Positions 1-9,345 are shown, counted from the first letter of the stretch. The stretch is 64,000 bases of DNA from GCA-2683825 sp965662355 (GCA_965662355.1 CBFIHP010000025.1:7591-71590); one strand, 5' to 3'. Made by a program: numbers and translations. Notes: generated from the sequence alone by a model not told the origin.

Positions 1-2
1 GA

Positions 3-1781
3 GTGCCCGGCCCCACCCTGCTGACCGCCGGGGCGCTGGTCGGGGGAGAGCCCCCGGTGACTCCCCAGGCGGTTTCGCTACGCAATGAGCATTCGGCCGA
101 GGAATTTCTGCCGATTCTCTTCGCGGACGAGATCGACTTCCTGTCGATTCACCCGGGCCTTCCGCACGACGCCTGGCGCAAGGCGATCGAGCTGGCGCAC
201 CAGGCCGAGCTGCAGGTCTGGGGTCCCTTGCCGACGAACACCAGCTTGGTCGAGGCCGTGTCGGCCGGGCAGGACGGTTTCCACTTCCTCGACGGTCTGC
301 TTCCCAAGGGTGTCGGCTGGGACATCGTGCAGATGCCCGCGCTCGACATCGCCATCAAGACCCTGGCGGATGCGGGCCGCGGCGTGGTTCCGCTGCTGGT
401 GGTGAACGCGACCCGGCTCGAGAACCAGGGCACGGGTACGGATCAGCTTGCACTCCTCGGGCTTCTCGACCCGAACTACGAAAGCTGGTGGAAAGCAGAG
501 CTGGTGGGGCGCATCGAGGGCATGTCCTCGGAGAACGCAGCCCGCGGCCAGCGCATCCTCGAGAAGCAGCTGGCCTTGACCGCGCGCCTGGCCAAGGCCG
601 GCGTGCCCCTCGTTCCGGGTTCCGCGGGCGCCCAGCCCTGGCTTTTTCCCGGGCAGGCGTTACACCGCGAGCTTGCCCTGTGGGTGCGTGCGGGCATGGG
701 CGCCGAGGAGGTCCTCTGGCGAGCGACTCGGGGTGCCGCGGGCGTGCTCGGCATCGAAAAGGAACGCGGTGCGCTCTTCGCCGGAGCCGCCGCGGATCTG
801 GTTTGCGTCGATGCGGATCCGCGTCTGGATCTCGCCACGCTGCTCGATCCGGCCATCGTCTGCGTGCGCGGTCGTGTCCTCGAGCGGCGTGACCTTGCCG
901 ACCTCCTGCAGACCGTGGCCGCCGACAAGCGCGCGACCCGCGAGACCCTGGCCTTGCCGATGGCACTGGAGGCTCCTCCGGGGCCGCGCACCTTTGGCGA
1001 TCCCGGCGAACAGGCCGTTGCGGAGGGCGATGCCCTGGTGCTGGATGGAATCCTCGAGAGTGTCTCCCTGGGCCAGCGGCTTTCCGGCGAGCGCTTTCAG
1101 GTCTGGCAGCTCAGCGACGGGCGCACCGCCTATTGCGGTCGGATCCTCTATCCCGCAGCGCGGGAGGATCAGAAACGGCAAGTCCAGGTCGTGCAGGTCG
1201 TCAAGGATGGCCAGCTCGAGAGCAGCTACGTGACCCTCAGCCAGGCCGGCATGCAGGTCGTCGCGCGCGGTCTCTGGGCGGCTCGCACCTGGCGCATGTC
1301 GACCAAGCTGAACGGCCAACCCCTGACCGACAATACCTCGATCCCCATCCACCCCCGTTGTGTCGATGTCAGCAGCGTCACGTCGCTCTTGATCCTCGGG
1401 CAGTCCGCGCTCGGCCATGAGATTCCGATCGTGCACCTGCGCGAGGGACTCGAGGGCGAGCTCGTCAACTGGATCAGCGAGCTGGACGACAATGGCGACC
1501 ATCAGCTCCAGACCCCCTTGGGACCCCTGGCCTTCCGCCTGAACGCGAACGGCGCGCCCGAACGGGTCGTGCAACGCCGCGGTGGGGGAGTTATCGAGAC
1601 CATCCTCAGCGACTTCACGACCTTCGGTGGCGCCGGACATCCCCTTCCAGCCGAGAAGCGCAAGGTGAAGGCCGCGGCGGAGGCCGCGGCTTCGGCTGAC
1701 GAGGATCCGACTCGAGACGAGCCTGCGGCCGAAGAGGCCGCGACAGGGGATGGGCAAGCGCAGAAAGAGGACGGCCGCTAG
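3..1781 (+). CDS. amidohydrolase-like protein, 5' truncated by the window edge
   Basis: The reading frame is already open at the left edge, so the true start and the N-terminal metal-binding HxH region lie outside the window; the first GTG at position 3 is probably internal. Residues about 60-300 match the C-terminal half of the amidohydrolase superfamily. There is a GFHFLDG segment where the metal-binding His is expected, a block from HRELALWVRAGMG to ATRGAAGVLG, and the ADLVCVDADP strand that closes these barrels. The usual GTD segment carrying the catalytic Asp reads VPGSAGAQ, so that Asp appears to be missing. About 290 further residues form an unrecognised C-terminal domain ending in a Glu/Ala-rich tail. 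It may be a non-catalytic relative or may use another residue. Confidence 0.6.
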   Translation: MPGPTLLTAGALVGGEPPVTPQAVSLRNEHSAEEFLPILFADEIDFLSIHPGLPHDAWRKAIELAHQAELQVWGPLPTNTSLVEAVSAGQDGFHFLDGLLPKGVGWDIVQMPALDIAIKTLADAGRGVVPLLVVNATRLENQGTGTDQLALLGLLDPNYESWWKAELVGRIEGMSSENAARGQRILEKQLALTARLAKAGVPLVPGSAGAQPWLFPGQALHRELALWVRAGMGAEEVLWRATRGAAGVLGIEKERGALFAGAAADLVCVDADPRLDLATLLDPAIVCVRGRVLERRDLADLLQTVAADKRATRETLALPMALEAPPGPRTFGDPGEQAVAEGDALVLDGILESVSLGQRLSGERFQVWQLSDGRTAYCGRILYPAAREDQKRQVQVVQVVKDGQLESSYVTLSQAGMQVVARGLWAARTWRMSTKLNGQPLTDNTSIPIHPRCVDVSSVTSLLILGQSALGHEIPIVHLREGLEGELVNWISELDDNGDHQLQTPLGPLAFRLNANGAPERVVQRRGGGVIETILSDFTTFGGAGHPLPAEKRKVKAAAEAAASADEDPTRDEPAAEEAATGDGQAQKEDGR

Positions 1782-1800
1782 GCCGCCACGCGAACCGGCG

Positions 1801-3048
1801 ATGGCCTCCCAAGCAGATCAGGACAACCCGCGAGAGAAGGGCGGGGAAGCGGAGGAACGCTTCGCAAGTCCGGTCAACCTTGAAGTCGCCGCGGCGGCCC
1901 CGGGCGAGTTCGCAGCGCTCGATCTCGGTACGTTCGCGGTCTGGCCGCCCGTCGTGCTCGCACCGATGGCGGGCGTCACGAACTATCCGTTTCGCCGACT
2001 GTGCCGCGACTTCGGAGCCGGGCTCTACGTCTCCGAGATGATCACCGCCCGGGGCTACCTGAACGGCAACCGTCTCACGCGGCTTCTCGCCAGCTCACAA
2101 CCGGACGAGAATCCGCGCTCGGTCCAGATCTACGGCGCGGATCCGATCGATGTGCACGACATGGCCCGCGAGCTGGTGGGCGAGGGCGTTCAGCACATCG
2201 ACATGAACTTCGGTTGCCCGGTTCCCAAGGTGACGAGAAGCGGTGGAGGAAGTGCCGTGCCGCTCAAACCGCGCTTGCTCGCGCGGCTCGTGCGTGCCGC
2301 CGTCCGCGGCGCGGGCGATGTGCCCTTGACGATCAAGGTCCGCAAGGGCATCGACGACAGTCTCGAGACCTATCTCGACGCAGGGCGCGTCGCCCAGGAG
2401 GAAGGCGCGCGGGCCATCGGCCTGCATGCGCGCACGGCGGCCCAGCTCTATTCGGGCGAGGCCGACTGGAATGCGATCGGCACCCTGGTGGAGCACCTAT
2501 CGATTCCCGTGCTGGGCAACGGCGACATCTGGGAGTCCTGGGATGCGCTGCGCATGATGCGCCACACAGGCTGCGCCGCTGTGATCGTCGGTCGCGGGTG
2601 CCTCGGGCGTCCGTGGCTCTTTCGCGAGCTGGCCCAGGTCTTCGAGGGACAGGAAGCCGATCCGCCGCCGAACTTCGGCCAGGTGTGCGAGGTGCTCTTC
2701 GAGCACGCGCGCATGCTCGTCGATTTCTTCGGCGAGACCATCGGCATTCGCCAGATGCGCAAGTGGTGCACGTGGTACACGGTCGGCTTCCGACACTCCT
2801 CCCGGGCACGTGGCGATCTCGTGCGTGTTTCCACGCTCGAGGAGATCCGGGCCATCCTGGCCCGCGGAGATGTCGACGAGCCCTTTCCACGCGCAGCCCT
2901 GCGTGCCCATCGCGCCAAGGGCGGGCGCACCCAACGCGTGATTCTCCCCGAGGGCTATCTCGAGAGTCGCGACGACGATTCCCCGCCCAAGGGACCGCGC
3001 ACCCCGGCGGAGATCGAGGCCTGGGAGAAGGCCTTGCAGGGCGGGTGA
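1801..3048 (+). CDS. dusB: tRNA-dihydrouridine synthase (DusB-like)
   Basis: FMN-dependent enzyme that reduces uridine to dihydrouridine in the tRNA D-loop. It shows the Dus N-terminal motif VVLAPMAGVTNYPFRRL, the catalytic-cysteine motif MNFGCPVPKV followed by SGGGSA, the TIKVRKG strand, and the phosphate-binding segment LGNGDIWES / VIVGRGCLGRPWLF. About 50 residues before the barrel are low complexity. The start chosen is ATG 1801, just after the upstream stop at 1781; ATG 1750, inside the upstream gene, is an alternative. The product is 415 residues, slightly longer than typical because of the N-terminal and C-terminal extensions. The next gene overlaps its stop by 4 bases, suggesting translational coupling. 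Subfamily assignment (DusB versus another Dus) is tentative. Confidence 0.9.
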   Translation: MASQADQDNPREKGGEAEERFASPVNLEVAAAAPGEFAALDLGTFAVWPPVVLAPMAGVTNYPFRRLCRDFGAGLYVSEMITARGYLNGNRLTRLLASSQPDENPRSVQIYGADPIDVHDMARELVGEGVQHIDMNFGCPVPKVTRSGGGSAVPLKPRLLARLVRAAVRGAGDVPLTIKVRKGIDDSLETYLDAGRVAQEEGARAIGLHARTAAQLYSGEADWNAIGTLVEHLSIPVLGNGDIWESWDALRMMRHTGCAAVIVGRGCLGRPWLFRELAQVFEGQEADPPPNFGQVCEVLFEHARMLVDFFGETIGIRQMRKWCTWYTVGFRHSSRARGDLVRVSTLEEIRAILARGDVDEPFPRAALRAHRAKGGRTQRVILPEGYLESRDDDSPPKGPRTPAEIEAWEKALQGG

Positions 3049-4358
3049 GCGCACTCTCGAAGGCGCAGGAGTCGGGCGTGCCCTTGTGCGTCGTCGGGGC
3101 CGGGGCGGCCGGGCTGTGGGCCGCCGCGCGCGCCGCCGAGCTGGGTGTTGCCACGTTGGTGCTCGAGAAGACACCGCGCACGGGCACCAAGGTGCTCGCC
3201 AGCGGGGGGACGCGTTGCAACCTGACGACGACACTGCCCGCGGATCGCGCCCTCGAACTCTTCGGGCGCAAAGGGGCACGTTTCCTGCGCCCTGCCTTCC
3301 GGGCCGTGTCGCCCATGCATGTGCGCGAGCGCTTTCACGACATGGGCGTACCCACGGTCGAGGCAGCACTCGATAAGGTCTTCCCCGCCAGCCAGCGGGC
3401 CCGGGACGTGCGTGATGCGCTCCTGAACTGGGCCGTCGGCGCCGGGGCCGAGATACGACTGCGTTCCGGGTTGAGCGCCTTGCGACCCTGCGGTGAGAAC
3501 TGGTTGCTGCGTGTGGAAGACGGCACGGAGCTCGTCGCCGCCAACGTGATTCTCGCCAGCGGCGGCAAGAGCTTTCCACGCACGGGCACGACCGGGGATG
3601 GATACGCCTGGCTCGCGGACCTGGGCCTCGAGATCGTGCCCCCGGTTCCGGCCCTCGTGCCGCTTTCGAGCCCCGCTGCCTGGGTGCGCGAGCTGGCCGG
3701 CATCGCCCTGCAGGAGATCGAGCTACGCAGCGTCCGCGCCGGTAGAACCCTCGCGAAGCGCGCCCGTCCGCTGCTCTTCACGCATCGCGGGCTTTCCGGG
3801 CCCGGCGCGATGGATCTCTCGGAGGACTTTGCCCGCGCCGAGGCCATGGGGGATCCCTTGCCCGAGCTACGCGCCGATCTGCTTCCCGGGCTGGAGCGCG
3901 CTGCCCTGCGCGATACGCTCCTCGCCCTGGCCGGGAAGCGCGGCGCGCCCAGTCTGCGACGCGCCCTCGCCGACGAGCTTCCAACGGCCCTGCCGCGACG
4001 TCTCGTGGGCGCCGTTCTCGAGCAAGCGAAGTGCCCAGCGGAGGTGCGCGTCAATCAACTGGGAAAATCCCAGCGGCACACCCTGCTCGAAACCTTGAAG
4101 AGCCTCGCCATCCCCATCGATGGAACCCTTGGTTTCGAGCAAGCCGAGGTCACCGCCGGCGGGCTAGCGTTGGGGGAGCTCGATCCCGGGACCCTGGCCG
4201 TGAAGAGCCACGCCGGGCTCTTCGTGTGTGGCGAGTTGCTGGATCTCACCGGTCCCATCGGTGGCTTGAACTTTCAGTCGGCCTTCTCCACGGCCGAGCT
4301 CAGTGCGCGCGGCGTGGCCCGGCGAGTGGGTCTGGGAGTGCAACCGAGGCCGCGCTAG
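3045..4358 (+). CDS. HI0933/YhiN-family FAD-dependent flavoprotein
   Basis: A 437-residue NAD(P)/FAD-dependent oxidoreductase of the HI0933 (YhiN, BaiN-like) family, whose physiological substrate is usually unknown. The N-terminal dinucleotide fold VVGAGAAGLWAA is followed by GGTRCNLT, typical of this family. Further family landmarks are ILASGGKSFPRTGTTGDGY and the C-terminal FAD-binding stretch FVCGELLDLTGPIGGLNF. The GTG start at 3045 shares the GTGA overlap with the dihydrouridine synthase stop and removes a long spurious upstream extension of the frame. The two genes are presumably co-transcribed. Confidence 0.87.
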   Translation: MSALSKAQESGVPLCVVGAGAAGLWAAARAAELGVATLVLEKTPRTGTKVLASGGTRCNLTTTLPADRALELFGRKGARFLRPAFRAVSPMHVRERFHDMGVPTVEAALDKVFPASQRARDVRDALLNWAVGAGAEIRLRSGLSALRPCGENWLLRVEDGTELVAANVILASGGKSFPRTGTTGDGYAWLADLGLEIVPPVPALVPLSSPAAWVRELAGIALQEIELRSVRAGRTLAKRARPLLFTHRGLSGPGAMDLSEDFARAEAMGDPLPELRADLLPGLERAALRDTLLALAGKRGAPSLRRALADELPTALPRRLVGAVLEQAKCPAEVRVNQLGKSQRHTLLETLKSLAIPIDGTLGFEQAEVTAGGLALGELDPGTLAVKSHAGLFVCGELLDLTGPIGGLNFQSAFSTAELSARGVARRVGLGVQPRPR

Positions 4359-4390
4359 TCGGCGCCCAAGTCCGACACGAAATCTGGGCC

Positions 4391-5755
4391 TCAATCGTCG
4401 TCCAAGGGCGCGCCGTCCACAGGGCCCTCATCGGGACCTGCGGGATTGCCACGCCTGCCGCGGCGTTTTCCGCGGCGCCGCTTGCGACGGTTCTTGTGAC
4501 GCAACTCGGAGAGCTCGTCCTCGGAGACGCCCTCCGCGCCGCGGGAACGCTCGAGCCAGCCCTCGTACACGTCCCAGCCCTGGCCCCAGGCAGCACAACG
4601 CAAACGGAACAGGTGCAGGGCTTCGGGGAAGTCGTCGCTCCGCAGGAACAGGATGCGCCGTAAGTGCTTGGTCGGCGGCTGCAGGAAGCGTGGTTGCAGC
4701 GCGATGATGCGCCTTGCCTGTTCGACCGCCCGGCGCGGCAAGCGCGCGCGCGCTGCGAGCGGTTGGATGACCTCCGAGGCGATGCGCGAGCGATCGAGGT
4801 CCGACAATTCGCTGTCTTGCTCGAGTTGGTTCTCGATCACCCGCAGGAAGAGCACCGCGACGAGAACACCCGTCGAAGGCTCCTTGCCCACATGCATGTC
4901 GGCATCGAGGGCCTCGAGCAGGCGCCAGAAGAGATCGGCGCGATCGTGGGCGCGGGGGTCGGGATCGTCGCGCGTGCCGAGATAGTCGTCGACCTGGGGC
5001 AGGAGTGCCTTCAGCGCTCCACAGGCCCGCAGCATGCGGAAGGCACCCAGCGAGGTGCCGGAACGCATCAAGCGCAGGATTTCCTCGGCCACGCGCGGCG
5101 GGGCGGAGCGGCTGAGGTCGGGCGCCAGTTCCGACATGGCCTCCCAGGTCTTCTCCTCGATCCGAAAACCCAGGCGCGTGGCAAATTTTACCGCCCGCAG
5201 GATGCGCACCGGATCCTCGGCGAAACGCACCCGCGGATCGCCGATGGTGCGCAGCAGGCCCTCCTCGAGATCGGCGATGCCGTCGACCCAGTCGTGTACC
5301 TCGCCGCAGGTGGGGTCGTAGAAGAGCCCGTTGACCGTGAAGTCCCGACGCCGGGCGTCCTCGGCCGCCGTGCCGTACTGGTTGTCCTCGGTGATCAGAA
5401 GATCTTCGGAGTCGTCGATGACCGGCTCGGTCCGAAAGGTCGCGGTTTCCACGATTTGACGTCCGTAGACGACGTGAACCAATCGAAAGCGCCGGCCGAT
5501 GATGCGCCCGTTGCGGAACAGGCGCTTGACCTGACGCGGATGGGCCTGGGTGGCGACGTCGAAGTCCTTGGGTCGCCGACCGAGGAGCAGGTCACGAACG
5601 CAGCCTCCGACCAGGTAAGCCTCGTGACCATTGCGCTGGAGCCTCGAGAGGACGCGCAAGGCGTCCTGATCGATGCTGCGCGGATCCAACCCCACGTTGT
5701 AGACCACAGGTTCGTGGTCCTGGGTCGGACGGGGCGCGTCGAAGGGGAGAGTCAT
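4391..5755 (-). CDS. pcnB: poly(A) polymerase / CCA-adding-type nucleotidyltransferase (PcnB-like)
   Basis: Class II nucleotidyltransferase of the Pol beta superfamily, which adds 3' adenosines (or CCA) to RNA. The catalytic helical turn and acidic pair are visible as YLVGGCVRDLLLG and PKDFDVAT. They are followed by RRRDFTVNGLFYDP and the RNA/nucleotide-binding block RVRFAEDPVRILRAVKFATR. The Arg-rich tail (RRKRRRGKRRGRRG) and the extended VVYNVGLDPRSIDQDALRVLSRL start resemble bacterial PcnB more than short CCA enzymes. ATG 5755 (454 residues) is preferred because the 64 residues before it are low complexity and poorly protein-like. The tail is probably RNA-binding. Confidence 0.85.
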   Translation of the reverse strand: MTLPFDAPRPTQDHEPVVYNVGLDPRSIDQDALRVLSRLQRNGHEAYLVGGCVRDLLLGRRPKDFDVATQAHPRQVKRLFRNGRIIGRRFRLVHVVYGRQIVETATFRTEPVIDDSEDLLITEDNQYGTAAEDARRRDFTVNGLFYDPTCGEVHDWVDGIADLEEGLLRTIGDPRVRFAEDPVRILRAVKFATRLGFRIEEKTWEAMSELAPDLSRSAPPRVAEEILRLMRSGTSLGAFRMLRACGALKALLPQVDDYLGTRDDPDPRAHDRADLFWRLLEALDADMHVGKEPSTGVLVAVLFLRVIENQLEQDSELSDLDRSRIASEVIQPLAARARLPRRAVEQARRIIALQPRFLQPPTKHLRRILFLRSDDFPEALHLFRLRCAAWGQGWDVYEGWLERSRGAEGVSEDELSELRHKNRRKRRRGKRRGRRGNPAGPDEGPVDGAPLDDD

Positions 5756-6005
5756 ACCTCTCGAAACGGGATTCTCATCGTCACGCGTGGGCCCCGAATC
5801 TAACTCGGATGAAGGATTCCTGAGCGGCCCATTCTGAGAATGCTCGCTTTCAGGCCAAGACTGTCCCCGGTCCGGACCACGTTCGAGCCCACTTTTCGCC
5901 CGTAATGCCCAGGAAGCCCGCAATGGCGCCTCCGTGGCCGGGCGCACAACGAGAAGCGCCTCCTTGCCCGCTCGCTCGGGCGGGGATAGGCTCGCCCGCC
6001 CTTGT

Positions 6006-6083
6006 AGGGCAGTAGCTCTAATTGGTTAGAGCGGCTGATTCCAAATCAGCAGGATCGGGGTTCGAATCCCTGCTGCCCTGCCA
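6006..6083 (+). tRNA. tRNA-Trp (CCA anticodon)
   Basis: A full cloverleaf can be drawn. The acceptor AGGGCAG (6006-6012) pairs with CTGCCCT (6073-6079), followed by discriminator G and an encoded CCA. The anticodon arm GCTGA/TCAGC has loop TTCCAAA, giving anticodon CCA for tryptophan. The T loop is TTCGAAT. It lies between pcnB (divergent) and rsmG. Confidence 0.95.
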
Positions 6084-6116
6084 CAGGTCTCTCCCGAACC
6101 AAACCTCCTCTAGCCC

Positions 6117-6965
6117 ATGACAGAAGACGGCCCCACTCGCCAGGAAGAGCCGGAAAAGGATCCGATCCTTTCCGAGGATGTCGAGGTCGAGGATTCCGAT
6201 CCCGGAGCGCCGGATCTGGCGGGTCCCGCAGCGTCCCCCGATGGGCCCCCAGCCGAGGCGGAGGAAGAGGAAGAGGTGGTTCAATTCGCGGACCTGCCGC
6301 TTCCCAGCGCGGACGAGATTCGTTCCGCCCTCGATTGGGCCTTCGAGAAGGAAGACGCTCCTTCGGAATACCTCGATCGCTGCACCGAGCACGCGATGAT
6401 CGTTCAGGAGGCCAACCGGCGCATGAACCTGACGAAGATCGTCGAGGCCAAGGATATCGCGGCCAAGCACTACCTCGACAGCTGGCGCACCACGCGACTC
6501 CTGCCTCTGCTCGGGCGCACGGTGATCGATATCGGAACCGGTGGCGGGTACCCGGGGATTCCCCTGGCCCTGGCGGAACCCAACGCACGCGTGGTGCTGG
6601 TGGACTCCACCCAGAAGAAGGCCGACTTCGTCGCAGAGACCATCGCCCAGATGAAGATCCCGAACGCCGAGGCGATCTGGATTCGCGCGGAGGAATACCT
6701 GCTACGAAACAAGGTCGACGTCGCCATTGTCCGGGCCCTGAGCTCCGTGCGCGAGAACGTGCGGCTCCTGCGCAAGGTGCGCCACTCGCTGCATGACCTC
6801 ATCATGATGAAGGGGCCCTCATGGTCGCGCGAAGTGCGCGCCGGCGAGCGCGAGGCGGAGCGCCTTGGCTTCCGACTCGACACGGTCTGGGAACACGAGC
6901 TCCCCGGCGAGCTCGGAGCACGCGCCGTCCTCGTCTACCGGGCGCCCGGTTCCCAGGGGATGTGA
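6117..6965 (+). CDS. rsmG: 16S rRNA (guanine527-N7)-methyltransferase RsmG
   Basis: SAM-dependent methyltransferase that makes m7G527 in 16S rRNA. The core begins at about residue 70 and contains NRRMNLTKI, AKHYLDSW, the SAM-binding glycine motif VIDIGTGGGYPGIPLA, LVDSTQKKADFV and the VDVAIVRALSS segment, all characteristic of RsmG/GidB. The product is 282 residues against about 210 in Escherichia coli. The extra length is an acidic, Pro/Glu-rich N-terminal extension of about 70 residues with no recognisable fold. The start ATG 6117 lies 33 bases after tRNA-Trp. Its stop overlaps the next small gene by 4 bases. Confidence 0.92.
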   Translation: MTEDGPTRQEEPEKDPILSEDVEVEDSDPGAPDLAGPAASPDGPPAEAEEEEEVVQFADLPLPSADEIRSALDWAFEKEDAPSEYLDRCTEHAMIVQEANRRMNLTKIVEAKDIAAKHYLDSWRTTRLLPLLGRTVIDIGTGGGYPGIPLALAEPNARVVLVDSTQKKADFVAETIAQMKIPNAEAIWIRAEEYLLRNKVDVAIVRALSSVRENVRLLRKVRHSLHDLIMMKGPSWSREVRAGEREAERLGFRLDTVWEHELPGELGARAVLVYRAPGSQGM

Positions 6966-7069
6966 TCGCCCTGGCCACATGGGCCTGGATCCTGATCGCC
7001 GCGGGAGCGGCCGGGTTGGTCGTTTTCGTGCTGGCCATCTGGTTCTACCCACGGGACAACTCGTTCTGA
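6962..7069 (+). CDS. small single-pass membrane peptide (35 aa)
   Basis: A GTG start overlaps the rsmG stop (GTGA) and opens a 35-codon frame. It encodes one long hydrophobic helix (residues about 2-27, rich in Ala, Ile, Leu, Val) followed by a short polar tail WFYPRDNSF. The coupling to rsmG and clean membrane-peptide composition support translation. The frame is short enough that chance cannot be excluded, and no family is recognised. Confidence 0.4.
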   Translation: MIALATWAWILIAAGAAGLVVFVLAIWFYPRDNSF

Positions 7070-7115
7070 GGTGAGAAGGCTCCCGAATCGAGGGCGATCC
7101 GCCGAAGATAGGCCC

Positions 7116-9242
7116 GTGAAGCACACGCTCCGGGGACGGATTCAGGGCGCTCTCGCGAGCGCCGCGCTGGCCCTGGGCTGCGCGCCTTCCGAGGCCGATC
7201 CAGAATGGTGCGAGCTGGCGCGCGGGTTTACCCCGGCGCCGATGGAGGAGATCGCGGCGCTTCTCGGGAGCGGGGCTGCGGTGCGCCAGAGCGTCGAGGA
7301 TGGACTTCTCTGGCTCCACTGGGATTTCGCAGCAGCGGCCTGGACGCGGGTCGGGGGCGAGCTCGCCCGGGCCTCCATGTTGTTGCCGCGCGGTGGGCTG
7401 GCCGAGCATGTGGACTTTCGCAGGCTACGCCTGCGGGATGGCAAGAGGGACTTCGACAAGGCGCCCGGCCGTCGGCCGGATCGCGCCTTCGCTCCGCCGC
7501 CCTGGAGCTACTTCGTCGAGGGCGAACGTCTGACGCTCTACGCGCCGGCGGACAGCAAGCTGCCCGATCCATTGACGTTCTCGGCCGCCATGGACCAGGG
7601 GCGGGATGTGGCCGGCGTATGGCACGTCGATTCGGGCAACATCACCGGCGCGGGCATCCCCTTGTGGCCGGAGCGAACCGAGGAGATCACCTGTGACGTT
7701 CCGCAGCGTGCGCGCCTGCGGCTCCTGGCCAAGTTGCCGGCCGGACCGCGCCCGGGTACACCGGCGCAACTCGAAATCCTCTGGAACGGGCGCAGCCTCG
7801 AGGCCTTTGCGCTCGCCGAGACCGACGAGACCGGCACCTGGATCCAGCTCGACCTGCCCGATGAGGGCGGCACGGGCGTACGCCTCGGGCTGTGCCTGCG
7901 CGGCGCGCCGGGTATGGCTGTGGCCTACGAGCCCACCCTGGGGCCGCGCAACATCGGCATGCCGGGGAATCGCCCCTGGGGTGGTCGCCCGGACGTCGTC
8001 GTGTTTCTGACCGACACCTTCCGGGCCGACAACCTGACAGCCTATGGAGGTGCGAAGCGCACGCCCCATCTCGATCGCTGGGTCGAGCGTTCCCTGCGTT
8101 TTCGCGATGCGCGCTCGACGGCGACGTGGACGCTGCCGGCCTTGTCCTCGCTCTTCACCGCCGCCTATCCGCCCCAACACGGAGCGGTCGGGCCAAGCCA
8201 CTCGCTATCCGAGGACTTTCACACGCTGAGCGAGCATCTGCGTGACTACGGCTATCGAACCGTAGCGGTCACCGATTCCTTCTTCGCTTCACGTCGCTAC
8301 GGCCTGGCCCAGGGCTTTTCGTGGTTCCGTGAAATCCCGACGGCGGACTGGAAACTCCAGTCGACCCTGGATGAGGCCAGCGCAGCGCTCGGGCGCGACG
8401 ACGGCCGCCCGGTTTTTCTCTTCGTTCACACCTACCGTGTGCACAAACCCTTCCGCGTCGGCAAGGAGGAAGACCGCAGCGCCTTCGATGCTCTCGTGAA
8501 GGAGGTCGAAGCGCAGGCCGGTGGCACGAAGCCTACGGCGGATCTCAGCCGTGAGTATCGCGCACGAGCACCGCGCTTCGCGGAGCTGTACGCGGAGGGC
8601 GTGCGCGATCTCGATCGCCGCCTGGCCACGTGGCTCGAGGGTCTCGAAACGCGCGGGATATTGAACGACGGCATGTGCCTCATCACGAGCGACCACGGTG
8701 AGTCCTTCGACGAGCACGGCGACATGTTCCACCGCCTGCCCCCGTGGGAGGAACAGATCCGCGTGCCCCTCGTCCTGCTCGGCGAACGCATTCCCGCCCG
8801 TGAAGCTCTGGGCAATGCCTCCTTGATCGACGTCCCGCGGACGATCGCCCAGTATTGCGGGTTGCCGGAACCCGAAAGCTGGGGCGGGCGGGCGCTTTTG
8901 CGCGAGGGCGCTGGCGACCTGGCTTTCGCCTTTCAGATGGGACCGAACGCGGAACGCTACAGTCGCATGGCCCTGGTCAAGGACCAGCGCAAGCTCTTCC
9001 TCGTCTTCGACAGCAAAGCACCCCGCACGAGCGAGTTGCGCTTCGCGTACAACCTGAGTGACGATCCGGACGAGAAAGACAATCAGGCGGACGAGGGCTG
9101 GGCCCAGGCCACGCGCGAGGAACTGCTACCGATCCTGGAGGCGCTTGCGCGGCGGCGGTTCGAACCGGGCTCCGTGCAAATCGGCTCCGAGGAACGCGCG
9201 GGCCTCGAGGAACTCGGCTACGCTGGCGACGATCCGCCTTGA
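7116..9242 (+). CDS. sulfatase-like lipoprotein (alkaline phosphatase superfamily)
   Basis: An exported hydrolase-fold protein of 708 residues. The first 22 residues form a signal sequence ending in LALGC, probably a lipoprotein Cys although the -3 residue is atypical. About 285 residues of unassigned beta-rich sequence precede the sulfatase domain. Metal-site landmarks are VVVFLTDTFRAD (Asp about 300), TWTLPALSSLF and ITSDHGESFDEHG (Asp-His about 526-527). At the nucleophile position the canonical C/S-x-P-x-R is replaced by Thr-Leu-Pro-Ala-Leu (Thr about 339), so formylglycine cannot form. It may be a phosphoesterase or phosphotransferase rather than a true sulfatase. GTG 7116 is preferred over GTG 7071 because it puts the signal sequence at the N terminus. 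The C-terminal ending LEELGYAG is shared with related proteins in this window. Confidence 0.75.
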   Translation: MKHTLRGRIQGALASAALALGCAPSEADPEWCELARGFTPAPMEEIAALLGSGAAVRQSVEDGLLWLHWDFAAAAWTRVGGELARASMLLPRGGLAEHVDFRRLRLRDGKRDFDKAPGRRPDRAFAPPPWSYFVEGERLTLYAPADSKLPDPLTFSAAMDQGRDVAGVWHVDSGNITGAGIPLWPERTEEITCDVPQRARLRLLAKLPAGPRPGTPAQLEILWNGRSLEAFALAETDETGTWIQLDLPDEGGTGVRLGLCLRGAPGMAVAYEPTLGPRNIGMPGNRPWGGRPDVVVFLTDTFRADNLTAYGGAKRTPHLDRWVERSLRFRDARSTATWTLPALSSLFTAAYPPQHGAVGPSHSLSEDFHTLSEHLRDYGYRTVAVTDSFFASRRYGLAQGFSWFREIPTADWKLQSTLDEASAALGRDDGRPVFLFVHTYRVHKPFRVGKEEDRSAFDALVKEVEAQAGGTKPTADLSREYRARAPRFAELYAEGVRDLDRRLATWLEGLETRGILNDGMCLITSDHGESFDEHGDMFHRLPPWEEQIRVPLVLLGERIPAREALGNASLIDVPRTIAQYCGLPEPESWGGRALLREGAGDLAFAFQMGPNAERYSRMALVKDQRKLFLVFDSKAPRTSELRFAYNLSDDPDEKDNQADEGWAQATREELLPILEALARRRFEPGSVQIGSEERAGLEELGYAGDDPP

Positions 9243-9257
9243 GCGGAGGTCGCCGGG

Positions 9258-9345
9258 TGGTGCCTGAGGGGGGAGTCGAACCCCCACTCCCTTATCGGGA
9301 ACATGGACCTGAACCATGCGCGTCTACCAATTCCGCCACCCAGGC
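9258..9345 (-). tRNA. tRNA-Leu (CAG anticodon)
   Basis: On the minus strand the acceptor GCCTGGG (9345-9339) pairs with CTCAGGC (9268-9262), with an encoded ACCA end. The anticodon stem is CATGG/CCATG with loop TTCAGGT (anticodon CAG). The long variable arm is typical of tRNA-Leu, and the T loop is TTCGACT. It is convergent with the sulfatase-like gene. Confidence 0.95.

Noticed and set aside
2001..3044. Long open frame preceding and in frame with the flavoprotein gene
   Set aside because: It overlaps the dihydrouridine synthase in another frame and is Arg/Pro-rich shadow sequence; the flavoprotein starts at GTG 3045.
4664..5803. 379-codon plus-strand frame over pcnB
   Set aside because: Opposite-strand shadow of a well-supported nucleotidyltransferase gene; no motifs of its own.
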